Source of the DNA: Capitella teleta
Lineage: Eukaryota; Annelida; Polychaeta; Capitellidae
NCBI GenBank assembly: GCA_000328365.1
Contig: KB294550.1
Coordinates: 162,932-226,931, forward strand
DNA: 64,000 bases
Direction: 5' to 3'
A program made the position numbers and the translations under genes. Positions 33,376 through 48,400 of the stretch are shown one piece after another. A model generated the notes under the pieces. The model had not been told where the DNA came from and did not search any database. It was given only the letters and a program-made list of their open reading frames with translations. Position 1 is the first letter of the stretch. The number at the start of each line of letters is the position of its first letter.

Positions 33376-36300
33376 ATGGTTTTCGAATCGGTTGTGGTGG
33401 ACTTGGTGAATCGCTACTTAGGCGATTTCATCGAGAATTTGGATGCATCACAGCTTAGTATTGGAATCTGGGGAGGTGGGTGGTGCCTTTTCTATGTTTC
33501 GGCATTGGACATTTTGACAGCTCTTTCGCATCTCAGATCAAAAGTAATATGCATTTTTCTCACATGATCTTGATCAGTTGATGTGTCATGCGATACGATT
33601 GTTGTCATATGATGGGGAAATTTCCCTTCTTTATGTTTGTAGCCATTGTTACTGTCAGCGTGCGTTTTATGTTGCACATTTCAGAGCAGTCTCATTGCCA
33701 CACAACTTATCAACACTTCAACGGTGTTTGCATTTACAATTTGGTGACCATATGAATATCCGAATTTTGCAAAGCAGCTGTTTATTATCAATTAACTGAT
33801 TATCCTTATCAATAGAATCATAGATTTAAATTCATATTACATTTCATGAAATTTGAGTCGACACAGTGATGCATAATAATGATATGCAGTGAGTTATATA
33901 GTATAATAGTAAATATTATATAGTCTGAGACTATAAAAATCAGTAAAGTCTCATTCCAAACCTCTATATTGATAATTAGATCCCCTACACTAGGCTACAG
34001 CTACAAGTTATAGAGAATTAAGTGTAATATATGCTACCGGAACATGTGATTGACACAGTCTCATTGAACCAATTCAAGAAGAAACTTGGCTCACAGTCCG
34101 CACGAGTGACAAGTATTATATACTCCCATCCTCACTTTTTAGTGTTGGATTAAGTAAATTTATGTTAGCATCCATTTTGTAGCCATCTAATTAACAATGT
34201 AATCTTGGAACAAGATTAACGTATGTTGCATACTCTTTGAATTGTTCATGTAAGCAGTTTAGACTATTTAATTATAGCTTGAGACTGTGAGGTAGGATTA
34301 TGATTGAATAATTAAACTAATTCAACATCTAAGTACTACTCAACTCAATTATCACCTGGTTGTAAGATTGGTTGGTCAAACTCTATACTGATACAGTTAA
34401 ACTGAGTTAATCGGTTGTACGTGTTCAGTATTCAATAATTCATGTAATGTTGTAATAGCTGAAAGCATTCATGTGTTAATTTCCCATTGACTTGCTTGGA
34501 TAAACAACTTGATTTGCAGCCTTCTGTTATTATAGCACCCATAAATTGTCTACAATTGCCATAGGTCTACTTTCACACTTATACACACTACATCCTACAC
34601 CTCAGATCAATATGCATATATATTTATTATAGAATTTTTTTTGGTCGTGATTTTTCTATTGATGTCATTAGCAATCCCACTTAATCCATCAGTATCTATA
34701 TATAATGATTGTGTAGTTACTGTATAGAGAACTGAGCTTCTGAACATTTCCATGTAAACCTTGTTCTTGCTAGGAATGAGATGGTAGCAGGGGTGATGTC
34801 TTAAATTGTGCTTTTATTGGATATATTAGCTATCATTAGCTACAATTTCAAAGCAATCATAGGTCCTAATAAGCACTTTATGTGCTCAATGCCCTTATCT
34901 ACTGGTATTATCTGCACTTGTACATACATGTGGTTTCGGTTTCAGTGATAAGGTTTGATAAGACATTATAGGCCTATGTACAATTAAAACGATGACTGGA
35001 CAAACATTCATTTATCACTCGGATAAAAATATTCTCTAGTCTCATTTATGTAATATCAATTTCCTTTATTTATTTATATATATTTTTTTCCTCATGCAAT
35101 AAGTTATAAATTGTGTCTCAATTTTTCCACCCACATTATAGTTCTGTTTATGAATTCCTTCTCTCAGCTGTTCTTTGCGTAATGAGTCAGTTGTAGCCAC
35201 TTTATTCGCCTATCAATTACTGTTGGCTACTTTATCCTTTTCCCATTGTTTCACTTTGTGCTTGTTCCGCTCCTTTTATTCAGTGCCTTGTTAACTTAAT
35301 TCAAGCCTTGAAGGTGATGAGTAGCTGATGTCTGTGCTTGGTACTTCACTTGTCGACTTAACCAGCCTCCCGAGGCAGAGATAAGATAAAGCGCTTTCTC
35401 TTGCTTTAGAATCTAATACAGCATGCATACATTATTTGTGAATAGATTGTCATAATTTATATATTGGTTATTTCACTAATTGGATATTTGTCTGCGGAGG
35501 CCTCTGGTGCTTTATGTTGGGCAATGGAAAGAACCAGTTGCGATCTGCCATGAATTGCATGAATCGTAAATGTACAATTCATTCATCTAATAATTCTAAT
35601 TATTGATTTTGTTTTTGTGGTCTCTGAATTATGTGAAACAACTGCCTGATTGCAATCAGAACACGTTTGTAATGTTTGACAATTCAACGCTGCTTTTACA
35701 CATTTTTTTGTAACTATTGCTCTGAATTGGTTTATCACGCAGCATCCTGAGTTCCCCTAATTATCTTTAGTTGCTTGTTTAATGTGTGGGACCATTGCGT
35801 ATTATATGTGGGTAGCTCCTATTACAAGTTGGAATTTGATCTCTTTGAAATTTGAATCGGATCCGTTCATGAATGGTTAGCCAGTATTTATATGTTTATT
35901 AATCATTCAGAGTGTAATAGCTAATAATAATTATGATATTTTAATAACTACTCTCCTCATGAGGGCTATCAAAATATTTATGCACAGTTACAGTAAATTC
36001 AATTAACTAAACAATTAACGCCCCAATTCGCCCGCCAAAAAAAACTTTTACGCAAGAATGATCACAAAGAAAGGGGGGAGGGGGGGGAGTCATTGGCCCA
36101 TCGATCAGACCCCCCCCCGCCCCATCCTTCATTATCCCCGCTGTCGGAAAAAGGATGAAACACCAAGGTCGCTTCGAATCGATTCAACAATTCGTATTTT
36201 ATATCGCTACTTATCAACAAGCTCACAGCCCTAGTATATCTAGTGCCCTCTGTTGCGATATAAGTTATCAAAGTTGTTATCAGAATTATTAACCGGCATG

Positions 36301-37926
36301 TTAAAGCAACATATATTGCTTCCTGCTTGCTATTACATCAGTCGTCTGCTTGGCTCAGCAAGTTGTTTCTATAAATAGCAGACATTGCATGCTGCATTTA
36401 TTGTTGCCTGCAGAACATTGAGGAATGTCGAAGCATACAATATTTGCAATGCAAACAGCCGTCCTCAAAATGAATGTCTGTATATTCATTGACCTGATTA
36501 ATTCATGGACCCAGATTTCCTTGATGCAATGTGACAAATATTATCATATTTTCGCAATAGAATATTCTAATATTTATCGATGTATACCAGCAAACCGATT
36601 TGTTATGTATATTTTTTTCAATACTGAGTCATGCAGGCACTTGAAATATTCTTGGCATATTTCGATATCATTTTTCATTCACGATCACATGAGAGTTATG
36701 TTTAGGGTTTTATTTTTATAGTTTCATCTTCTTCCTTTGGAAAATTTATGATTAGTTGGATTGGAATGCTAGCAGTCCAAATGAATTTACTGTTCACATA
36801 TACTATGTACATGTATATATGACTTTTCATACACGCGAGAAACTTCATGCAATGGATGTGTGTTGTGTTGCATTCTCTCTCATGGATCATCTCTCTCCAT
36901 CTCTTCATCTCTCTCCATCTCTTCATCTCTCTCCATCTCTTCATCTCTCTTCATCTCTCTCCAGATGTATAACCATAGATTGCATTAACCAAACATGTAA
37001 TCGGAGACGGTTTCTCAGCAAGCGTAGATCACGTGATACTTCACTTTCACATTATGATATTACATTCAAGCATAAAATACTATGCATCATTTGTACGTGA
37101 TCCAATACCAAATTCCAAACTCACAATTCCATCTGTCAAATTTCATGAATCCATAAAAAATTTGTAATGAATGAAAGAGCAATTTGAATTATATGCGTGT
37201 CCACGCTTATAAATTAATTAATGGTATATTAGTGTAGTTTAACTTCTTTTAAGCATCAATTGAATTAATTAATTTGATGCGTTTTTATTACCAACTTCCT
37301 CCCCTTTCATTTTTCTGTACTTCAGACTTGATAAGTAATTAAATAGTATATATATTGATAACATAGATCTGCTTATTGAGATGTTTATTTAATTGGCTCT
37401 AAAATTGAACTACTCCCTCAGCCGAGATGGAGCAATAATTTGTTTTCATAGCACAAACAGCGGATAGCACTATAATGCTGCCTTCAACCAGAACACACTC
37501 CGCCCATTCTAGCTGCTATCACTGTTTACATAACTACTTTTTCTTCATCACTGATCAGAGCGGAAAAATAAAGGTATCTTCAGATCTTCTTCCTGTGCTA
37601 TATTTTCAAGGCCTGGGATTTTCTTGTTCTATTGGAGTCTATGCCATTGGTGCTGATTCATGTTATTGAATAGTTTCGTTCTTGCATGAGTTTATTACAC
37701 ATCAGAAATTCACAGAAATTAAGGTGCTGGATGAGCACACCTGCTGTTATTGGGCGTCGTCTGTAACACAAAGCCACTGGGCATTGCTGATATATCCAAC
37801 TGATCTATCAAGGCCCCTGTTGCTATCATATCTGACCTTTAACCCTTAATGACCTCTCAAACAATATTTAGTGCCTCTAATACATATAATTTACAGACCT
37901 GAAACTCACCTATAAACCGCCCCAAA

Positions 37927-37965
<39 letters not shown>

Positions 37966-40900
37966 AATCTTTGGTGAAATACAATGATAAATTATTTCAA
38001 CTGGAGATTCGTCTTTTATAATTGAGTCGCACGCGTGTGGTTTTTGATGTTTCGAACGTGCATGTTGTTGCATTTATTAATGGTCAGAGGGATTACATAA
38101 CATGCCCTGTGCTTATTCTGTGAGTAATATGTACAGTTGTGTCACATTCGTGGTGCTTTGTGCTTAGCTCAAACACGGATAATTAATAAAAATGTACATA
38201 TATAAGATATATATATATATATATATAGTTCTACAATAACATATTCATGCTAAATCTCACCATGCAATTTTCCTTAAAATTCCTCTTTAAAAAGAATAAA
38301 ATTTACGTCTTAATCGTAAACCATGTCTTGCAATGATTTAGACCCACTCTTAACTAATTCAAACAGCCCTGCAGTCATTTCAATGCTTCACCTGTAATTC
38401 CAACGAATTACATTCTTTTGTTGTTTGATTGAATTTTATCCGAAATCTGAATTATTACAGTAGGTAAGGACAAACAAATAGCGCATGAATTCTTTTGGCT
38501 TTAATTTTTTTTTAATACCGTTTTTCGTGGTACAGCTATGAGCCATAGAAGCAGCGAGTTCCGCCCATCGTGGATCGATGGCTTTGGAGTGAATAGCTAA
38601 GCGATCGATATGTTCACAATTGTACACACAGAAAACTTGATAAAAAATGACACTTCTCAAGTTCTTTTGCAATTCATCACGTTGCTTCATACAATTCAGA
38701 GAAATTCATGGAATTGGGTCAGCTGTTCAGGAATTGGGTCAACCGTTCAGGTCATCCAGTGCATTGTGAGGATTGATCCTGTCTGACATGAAATCTTCCT
38801 AGAAATACTCATCGTGTCTGGGTTGGCTTTTTTGGGTGTCTGCAATTCATTGAATGTAAATGTTACCATTAGGGTGTTCATTATGATTGTGAGATTATAA
38901 GGCCTCACGTGCTAAACCAAGCAGGGTGCTGTGTGCTGCTGTCAATGGTTTCTCTGATTTTCAGGTTGAGTCTCGTTTTGATCGTGAATTTATATAATTA
39001 TTTTTATTGTACATGTTTAGTAGGTTTCAATCTTGTTCATATTTGCATGCAATATCATTCATCTTAAAAATAGCTGTTGTTATAATGTATCTTTGTCTTT
39101 TTACAGGAGATGTCGTTCTCAATAACCTCTACATCAAAGGCAGTGCTTTGGTTTGTTCAGCTTTTCTCCTAAAATCTACCATGAGTCGTTTTAAACCTGA
39201 AACTTAGCCTATTTCAATGCTCAGTAGCACACAAAAAAAAAAAAAAACAAGGTCATGTTAAGTTAAAACACCCTCACATGTTAAAGCCATGTGTTACAAT
39301 GTTTTCAAATTTTAATTGCAAAATCAATTTTTTTTTCTTTTTGTATTTTCAGGATGACCTTGACCTACCAATTAAAGTTCTCCATGGCAACCTAGGTGAG
39401 TCATCAAAAGGGACCCCCATGTTACTATAAATAACCACTTACATATACCCTGGGCTGTACTCACACCTGAGGGTAGCTCTGTTGGCTGCAATGCTTAACA
39501 AGTAACAATTCTACTCATAAATATACAGGTCGAATTTCAAGGCCTGGATCAATCAGATCCTAGAATTCTATGGCGAATACACAACACTCATTGATCAGGC
39601 TGGGCTTTGTGCGCCACTGTCTATGATTGGATCTATGCAAATGAGACCCTGGTCTCTGGTTCAGCTCCAATTTAGTTCATCAAATAACAGATCTAGAAAT
39701 TCCCTGTGTTAGCGTAGCTTGGTTCTAATCATTATATTTATTGATTAAAATCAGCATGGTGCTGTTGCATGCTGCTGCACGCATGCCGTTCTTAGTGTTG
39801 TGCTGAAATATTGACCACGCCATAATAACACTGTTTTTAATCATTAATCGTGTCGCGGAGGCATATTTCTGCCGTCTGTAATGAGGCAGCGTTTTATCAC
39901 GTTGTATAACCAAGCTAGGTTGCTGTGCTATCTGTCTATGGTGGTAGATCCCAGAGATCCCTAGGGATGGGGTGGGTCTTCTCCTCAACCCATGTCACGC
40001 AAGAACGGTGGTGTAAAAGTTGAAACCCGCTGGAGTGATATTCATAATTGACGCTCAGAGGTACATCTGCACGTTGTTAAAATGGCATTCTATGCAGTCC
40101 TGGCTTTTCCACTCTACCGAGTACAAAACAGTGCAATCCAGCTCCCAGATGGTCTGGTTAGATGTGTCAGTTTGAGCCGCCATGGAACTGGATACGAAGA
40201 AAAGTCTCTCTTTGATTCATGTCTTAATGCTGGTGATGCAAATATTTTCACAATCAGGGTATGCGGGATCATTTTTTATTTGCCATTTTGTTTATGACGC
40301 AGGAATTTCTCTGTGTGGATTTGAAATTGTGAATAGTTACTCAAAAGAATCATTAGTTTATAATGAGGAAGATGAAAACAAAATTATAATACCGGTAATT
40401 ATAAAGAGCCAATAATTATATACCGTATACTGAATGTTAAAACATTACTAGACATATGAATACACGTAATATAAATATTCACCTCAAAAAATTTGAATCA
40501 CCTATTGTTCAGTTTTGCTAATTTTGTTTTTCATACCAGTGTTTTTAATTGTATGATTTTCAATTATTTTCTTAAGGCAAACTCACTCTGAAGATTCCCT
40601 GGAAGAACTTGTACGGCGCTCCAACGATCGCTAGTCTGGAAGGGCTTTACCTCGTGGCTGTTCCAAATGCAGGTAATTGATTGATCAATTGATTGATGTG
40701 ATCTAGGTTGTCATTAAAAAGTGTTGGTGCGATAAGTTTGCTATGTTGATTGATATTCTACAATTGATTGGTTCTTAATCGATCCCTAACAATTTAATTT
40801 CAATAATTTTAAATTTTAATTCATTTCAAAGATGAATTAATAATTTGCTCTTGCTAATTATTTAAAGAAAGTAAGTAACTCTCTTTCATCTTCATCATGG

Positions 40901-42457
40901 CTGCAAAATGGTGTTTTGTGATCATGTTTTTTGGTGAATTTGCCAATGTACTTGTGTACTCTGCAATACTCTCTTGCAACCTTGCACGCTATAATGTAAA
41001 TTCCTCACACTACTAATGCACCAGAAATTGTGAGAGAACAATTTGGTGTATGTTCATAGTATATGTTCATGAATTTGCATATCGTTAATCAGGTATCCAG
41101 TACAATGAAGAGAAAGAACAGCAAGCGCAATGGGAAGCCAAACAGAAAGAACTCACTCGCATTGAAGAGGCCAAGAAAGTTGAAGCGGAAAAAAGTAACG
41201 TCCCTCGCTGCATCTCGTTTCCGCTCCCCTTTACCCCTCTCCCACAGACAAACCCAAAGACCCCAAAGCCGACTCTTTTGCTGAGAAGCTTGCCACAAAC
41301 GTGATCAAGAATTTGCAGATTCACATCAGCGATATTCACATTCGTTACGAAGATGCTTTCACAAACCCAAAGAAACCGTTTGCGCTGGGAATCACTCTCA
41401 AACAGCTTGCCTTCCAGGTAATTTATTCATAATTATGTGCATAAATTTTATATTATTTTTTTTTTTCTCTTCAAAAGACAACAGATAGTGATTGGAATCC
41501 AAAGGTCATCAAGGAAGATGTTAAACTCATTCACAAGGTTTGTTTATTTTAATTAAAAATTTGATCATGTTTTGATTAATTTTTATTCAGTTGGTTGAGT
41601 TGGACAGCCTTGCTGTGTATTGGAACAGTTGCACCGACTCATACCTTGGATTTGACAAAGCTAAAATGCTGGTACGTGTGAAATTTAATTAGTTAACTAG
41701 TTAATTGTTTTATGTTTAATTATAGGATGTCTTGCATAGCAATATTGCCAATCCGCACAATGCTACAAAATACAAATACTGTGAGTATACCTTTTTTTTT
41801 TTCTCTTTTTCAAAACTTAGCGATAATTTCTTAATTATTACCTGTAATTTTTTAACAGTGATTGAGCCAATCGCATCATCCGCTCATCTTAGACTGCACA
41901 CAAAACCTGAGTCCGACAATTTTTCATTACCGAAAATTCTGCTGAATCTTGTCATGGAGGAAATTGCGATTGCTTTGAACAAGAATCAGTATCAGGATAT
42001 TATGGAAATGCTGGAAGGCATGGAACGCATGAACCTGGCCAACATCTTCCGCAAGTACAAACCGAACGTCCCCCATAAAGGCCATGCCAGGCAATGGTGA
42101 GCTAAAAAAATAAAAAATAAATTACATGGAATTTTGTTTCATTTTCTCCAATAATGTTTTGTTTTTGTCTCAAGGTGGCTCTTTGCCTACAACGCGATCC
42201 TGGGGGAAACCGTGCGCAGACGTCGTCGCATGTGGTCATGGCAACACATAAAACAACACAGAGACACGTGTCGTCGATACAAAGAGGCCTACAAGAAGAA
42301 ACTGACGGCGAAGAAAGTTTCAAAAGATTTGCAAGAAACTTTAGATGTGAGTACTGTATTGTGATTGGTGCATTGGTCATGAATCTGCTTCCAGAGCTGT
42401 GAGAAGCAGCTGAGCGTCTTCAACATCACGATGGTGCGGCAGCATGCAGAGGTTGAG
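33376..42457 (+). CDS. VPS13: VPS13 exons 1-12: chorein N-terminal groove
   Basis: Exons 33376-33475, 39107-39150, 39353-39395, 40577-40672, 41093-41194, 41248-41417, 41478-41537, 41591-41671, 41726-41780, 41859-42096, 42175-42346, 42395-42457. Sequence signs: [122 protein letters not shown]. These are the conserved lip of the lipid groove that contacts the ER in other VPS13 proteins. Intron 1 is 5.6 kb; the others are mostly under 1 kb. Confidence 0.95.
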
Positions 42458-45400
42458 GTAATGCGCATAGTTAAGCCTACGATATATTGGTATGCTTGGC
42501 TCATGGCCGTTGCTCTCTGGTGTTACATAATCAACTTCATCATGTGGCAGGTACGTTTTTTAAGCTCGTTCCACTACACACATACACGTCTCTACCGATT
42601 CATATTTCCTGTCAAATTATCCTCAATTTTCCGATTGTTCTCCTTTTTCACCTCTCATAATTCGTTTTTCGCTGTTTATCCTCGGATTCTCCTTACTTAA
42701 CATAATTAATGTGCTCATTAATATTCATGAGATTATTTCAATATTCAGGAGCTTCATTGATATTATCCATGTAGTTAATAATACTAAGTAGATAATGTTT
42801 TTTAATTCATTAATATTTTTTTTTTTTTTTTTTCACTCAAATTTTTCAAATTAGTTATTAAATATCAATGATTCTTCTTACTAATGCTTTACGTGTTGTT
42901 TTCCTAAAGAGTGATTCTGTGGAACCGGAGGTAATTGATTTCGTGTTTATCATTCTGCATGAAATTATTTATTACCCTTTTCTTTTTTCTTATTCTTTCC
43001 CATTTTTGCTCCATTTTTGTTTGCGTTCTAATTGTAATTTTTTTTTGCAGTGTAATTTCTTTGTTTTCACTTATTGAGCCCCTCAAAAAAAACTGATGTA
43101 AAGATATCGGTGTATGTGTGTAGTGTCCGGTGGGATCTGATTAAGGCGCTTGAATATTCATAAGCTCATTGATATGCAAATTAGCATGTAATATGTGCAT
43201 AATTTGCATGTCATTTATCAGGTGAGTGGATTATTATTTACTTGAATAAGATTCCTTTGGATTATATACTTGCGCAAGAGGTTTGTGATTTATATTATTA
43301 TTTATTGTGAATTTTTAAATTTGATAAAAGAAAATAGAGGTGTCAGTTTTCCGCCAAACTTTTATTGTAAATTCTACAAATATTTTTTTCTCTCTCTTTT
43401 TCTTTTTCCCATTTAAATAAAATATTTAACTTAAAAAATAAAATAAACATAAAAGCCAAGCTCAAAAGAAATGAAAAAACTTCGTAAAGAAGCTAAAAAA
43501 CGAGAAAAGGAAGCAGCTAAGAAACAGAAGAAGGAAAAGAAGGAAAAGCCCAAGATGGTCTGTTTTCCTTCCGCGACTGAAATTGGTAGCAATCTGTCCT
43601 TTGAGTCACACCGGGGTCATTTCGGTTGATATCAACATTTTGCGCAAATGTTGCACAGTTGCACTGGACGCTATTTGTGTTGTGATTGTTTTATTTGTTG
43701 ATTTTTCAATTTATTCTGAAATCGTGATCTATTTTTGTAGCTGAAAATCCTCAGAAAAAGTTTTTTTCATCTAAATGTTAGATTTTTTCATGTAGACTCA
43801 ATTAAGTATGTATGCAGCATGTTTTGTATTGTGATTTTTATAGACGAAAAAAATAGAAGATTACTTTGTATTGAGTTTAACTATGATAGTTATAGTAGTA
43901 TTATAGAAATAGTATATGTTTTGTAATACTGGTAATATGTATACTCCTTAATAAACTTGTTGAAGTGATTTTTTAAGCAACAATCTTATATTTTTTTCAT
44001 TATTCGCACTATATGATTATGGGATTGAGGTGCAGAAACAATAGAATCCAAATTTATTTATTTTTTTTCGGTATTTTTTCTCAACGCATAATTATATTTT
44101 TTTGTTTTGAATATCAGGCCAAGAAAGAGGGCTTGAAGAAGGAGAAAGAGGGCGGAGGTGGATGGTTTGGAGGGTGGCTAGGAGGAGGAGCCAAGAAAGA
44201 AAAGAAATCCGGCGAAAAATCCATCGCATCTTTCGATGACCTGATGACTGCGGAGGAAAAAGCCAAAATGTACGCAGCAATTGGCTACCAGGAGAACGCA
44301 GCTGATCCTACGCTTCCAAAGGAAGTTAGTACCTCTGCTTAATATGAATATATTAGTACCTCAATCAAATTGTGGCTAGAAATTATTGGAAATTCATAAG
44401 GCTTCAGAGAGCATAAATGCATAACCCGACTGTTTAGTTTGTAGCGAATGAAGTTCATTTTGAATTGGGAACAATTTCACTGACGCTCAAAGATCTCGAA
44501 CGCCACGACCCACAAGTCATGAAACTCATGTTAAGCAAGTTGAAATCGGATATCTTCCAAAGACCGTCTGCCAACGCTGTTAAGTAAGTTTTACGCTGTG
44601 TTGCCACGAGAATCAAACGCTTGTTTACATCAGCGTCCGAGCGTCAATCTTCTCAATGGGAATCCAGGGAACAGCCATTCAACCAGAAGTCAAGACCCCC
44701 ATGCTGTTGTCGACCATTGCTGAGGAGATGCCCCTGCCCCTTCTCGACCTCATGTTTGAGACGAACCCTCTGGATGGCGAATGTGACACACGTGTCAACC
44801 TCAGCACACGATCGATTGAAATAGTTTACGATGCTGTGGGTGTTTCTCGCTAATTGTTGAATTAGAGCTCAATTTGGGTTTTATCTTGTTTTTCAGCAAA
44901 CTATCAACCTGATTGCTAACTTCTTCAAGCCTCCTGAGTCAGTTCACCTAAAACAGTTGAGTTTAATTTTATTTCATTTTTTCCCTCTAAAAATGAAAAA
45001 TAATTCAATTTCAGAATTCAAGCAGCCGCTATGGAGAAAATGGAGGACATCAAGGAGCAAACAACAGCCGGATTGCAGTACGCCATTGAACAGCGCAAAT
45101 ACACGGAGATCACCGTCAACCTCATGCCCACACACATCATAGTGCCGGAGAAGGGAGTCCTCAAAAAGTAAGATCTCTCCAACGCATTCGATACCGTCGA
45201 TCACAGCTTCATTTTGTTTGCAGAGATTCCAAGTTCATTGTTCTGGATCTTGGTGAACTGAACATTTCAACGGAAAAGAAAGCGAAGCAGATCGCACATG
45301 CAAATGTGGCTGAGGTAATTAGGTCACAGAGGACAATGACCTCTTGGATCTGTTGTTTGGATTAATTAGCGGGCTGTGTAATTGTTTTATTTAATGAACG

Positions 45401-48400
45401 TTGCAGAATGGGAACTTCTCTCACTGTGGTAAAGTACCACGAGTAAGTCACTTGGGTTTTGGGCGCACAATTTCGATCTATTGACTGAATTTTAAAGAAT
45501 CTAAAATTGATTCTTTTTCTAGTCACGTCTTTTATCAATGTTCTTGTGGAGACTTTGTTTTTCACTTTGAGGAGGGGCACCGAGTAGCTCTGTCGGTTTG
45601 ACCGGCTGACAGCAGTCCTATGCCGACCGTAAAGCACTGGTGTTTTGATTCTGAGTTATAATTACAATGCAGTACTGCCTACCTGCGTGATATGGCTGGG
45701 TGCTGTGTTCTACTGTCTATGGTAGTGTTTATTGATAAGACATGGGGGGAAATCCTGGTCCGGGGCTTCTGTTCTGGCGCCCCTATCACTCAAATGGATT
45801 GGGTGGAGCCATAAAAGCCAATCATGTCTCATGCTTTAACTCTGAGAATATTCTAGAGAAAAATGCACCGCTGGATTGTCGCATCCTTAGTCTTGAGCTC
45901 TTTAATTGGGGATTTTATAACTGAGTATATATGTATTGCTATGGAATTTAGGCTATGTGGAACATTCATAATGTTATGGAATTTTCACTTTTGGTCTATT
46001 TTAAAATTTCAGCTCTCGTTCGATGATCTGTTACAAAAGGCTTTTGACAAATTCATGATTCGACAGAAGAACATACAACTGATGCTTGTAAATCCAGGTT
46101 AGTTTCTGATAATTAATCAACCGATTAAAGTTCTTATTAATTACCCATCACCAGGCGATGACTGGAAAGCTGCTCGCTCTGCCGGAAAGAGTCACATGCA
46201 TATCCTGCATCCACTGAGTATCAACGTCGATCTGGAGAAATGCATGGTCCCTGATAATCGCATAGCCAAGTAAGGTATGCTCCCTTATTTGTGCCTGTTT
46301 TAACAGTTTCAATACTGCTTAGAATGCGAGTGAGTGGAGAGTTACCTGCGCTGAACATTTCCATCTCTGACCAGCACATCAAAGAGATAACCGCGCTTGC
46401 GTTGAGTATTCCTTTACCGGAGCCGGATCATTCTGGATCTCCGGTGGATGAGATAGAATTGGACGCTCCGGATATCTCGTGCTTGGCATCAGAAGGGAAC
46501 GCTGAGCAACTCGTTCGTCGTTTGCCGACGGGAGATGAGAGCGGATATGATTCAAGCTCTGATGAAGACGGGGTGCGTGTGGTTATTATCTATGGCTTTA
46601 ATTTATTAATTTATTTGCTTGTAGGGGGTAAGAGAGAAAGTGAAGGATGGAACTGAGGCTCTGTTCCACAACGCCACAGATCTCGAATTGAAATTTGAAG
46701 TTAAACAGGTATGTTTGCAGGAATTCCCAGTTTTTATTTAGATCGTCTTGAATTTTATTTATTTTTAAATTTAATTTTTTTTCAGATTGCATTGACGATC
46801 AATAAACAGGTCAAAGATCGTCCGTTGCCGATACTCAAACTTGTTGTGGACGCCCTTGGCACAGAGGTCAAAGTTCGTAGCTTTGACCTCTGGGTGAGCG
46901 CTTACCTCGGTGGCATCTACCTGCAAAACATGCAATTCAAAGGTAAAAATTCATTTTCCCCCCCGAATTCTTTTCTTTCTGCATATTGCATTTTTGACTC
47001 CCTTGTTATTCTTAACCTCTTATTAATAAACTCTAAACCTCTTGTTAATAAAATTAACTCCTTTTCTTAAACCAGGTGAACAGATTGAATTGTTTTCCAC
47101 GCTCTATTAAAAAAAAAAAAAAATTGCTTCTTTCTTTTTTTTTTTTGCTCATTGCATTTGAGTTTTTGTTCACTCCATTTCTTTTTCATTTAAAAAAAAA
47201 ACAAACTCTTTTTCACTTAACATCAATTAAACGACATTTCTTGATCAATTGTTATAATGCACAGTCCCGGAAGTCGTACAGAACTGGCAACAAAAGCAGG
47301 GAGTTGTATGCAGAGAAGGTAACAGGAAAAAGCCTCAGTGTGGCTTCTGTATTAATGAGCGTCAACCAGTTAATTACGTTTATAATTAGCCTTGTTACAT
47401 TTTAATGCTTGTCATTAACTGCATAACTGTGTGCTTGATTTTGTGAAAGCTTGATAGTTTTTGCAAAAAAAAAGTCCTTCTAATTAATTAATTAACTGTA
47501 GACTGTCTTTCTCATGACGTTATATACCTGTATATATCCGCATCTCTTTTTGCGTGACCAAGCAAGGCATTGTTTCACACTATGGCATGTTTGTCTTATG
47601 TCATTTTCGCAATCGGCTGCGAAACAAACATGAAACAAAGGTGCTCTGCTGAAATACCTCTCTTTGCTAATTTTCTTTTATCAAGCTTTGACTCTTTTGT
47701 TGTGTATTTGTAGATATTTCTTTTCCACGCGGGAGCTCAGAATATCTTGCTAATTATTTTTGTGCTGAAATTAATAGTTACTAAGTTTAATTATTAATCA
47801 AGATTCTGAGCTCTTTGTTCGCTTTACTTTCTTTTCTATGTTAGCTACGATGCGTTTACACTTTTTATTTAAGCTGGGCTTAAAAGACGCTTGATACCAT
47901 GCTTAATATTTTGGTGTACAAATCTAATTTTAATCCTCACTCCTACGTCAGATGAATAATGATTTCTTTTTACTTACAGAATCAGGAGGACCCCTTGTCA
48001 ACTTGATCAACACGCCAATAACAGACGACAAAGCTTTCAAACTCCTCAAAATCGAAATTGTCCAGGTACGTTTCCTTTAGCAAAGACCTAAAATCATCAC
48101 CATAGCAACTGTTACCAGGCCAACAAAACTGGACCAGAATTCAGCACACGGTATGAGAACATCGCTCAGAAGATTAGCGTCAAATTCAGTGCTCTCGAAG
48201 TCCTCCTGCACAAAGAAGCCATCTTGAACATCCTCGATTTCGTTAAATCGATGCAACCTGTCCCATCTTCAGAACCAGTGGCGCCCCCAGTGGAAGCCCC
48301 ACCAACTACAGCGCCCTCTTCATCTCTGGACGCATCCAAACTCTTCTCCAGTATGTGAATATTATTCAGATTATAGTAATTATGTTTTTGTTTTTCCAGA

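Larger units (their letters stand above)
33476..39106 (+). other. VPS13 intron 1 (5.6 kb)
   Basis: AT-rich intron with no exon I can support. It holds an imperfect CT-rich tandem repeat (36886-36962), a poly-T run (37930-37960), an AT dinucleotide run (38205-38226) and a SINE-tail fragment near 38920. Confidence 0.7.

Noticed and set aside
36062-36271. Minus-strand frame with Gly-rich run near 36070-36120
   Set aside because: It follows a G/C homopolymer stretch in VPS13 intron 1 with no sign of selection on coding.
44013-44117. Extension of VPS13 exon 14 upstream to 44013
   Set aside because: The extra sequence is T-rich intron with a good AG at 44117; the family match starts at [10 protein letters not shown].
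47071-47264. Alternative VPS13 exon starting GTGAACAGATTGAATTG after 47075
   Set aside because: It quickly meets a stop in the required phase, and the phase-matched exon at 47265-47318 fits instead.
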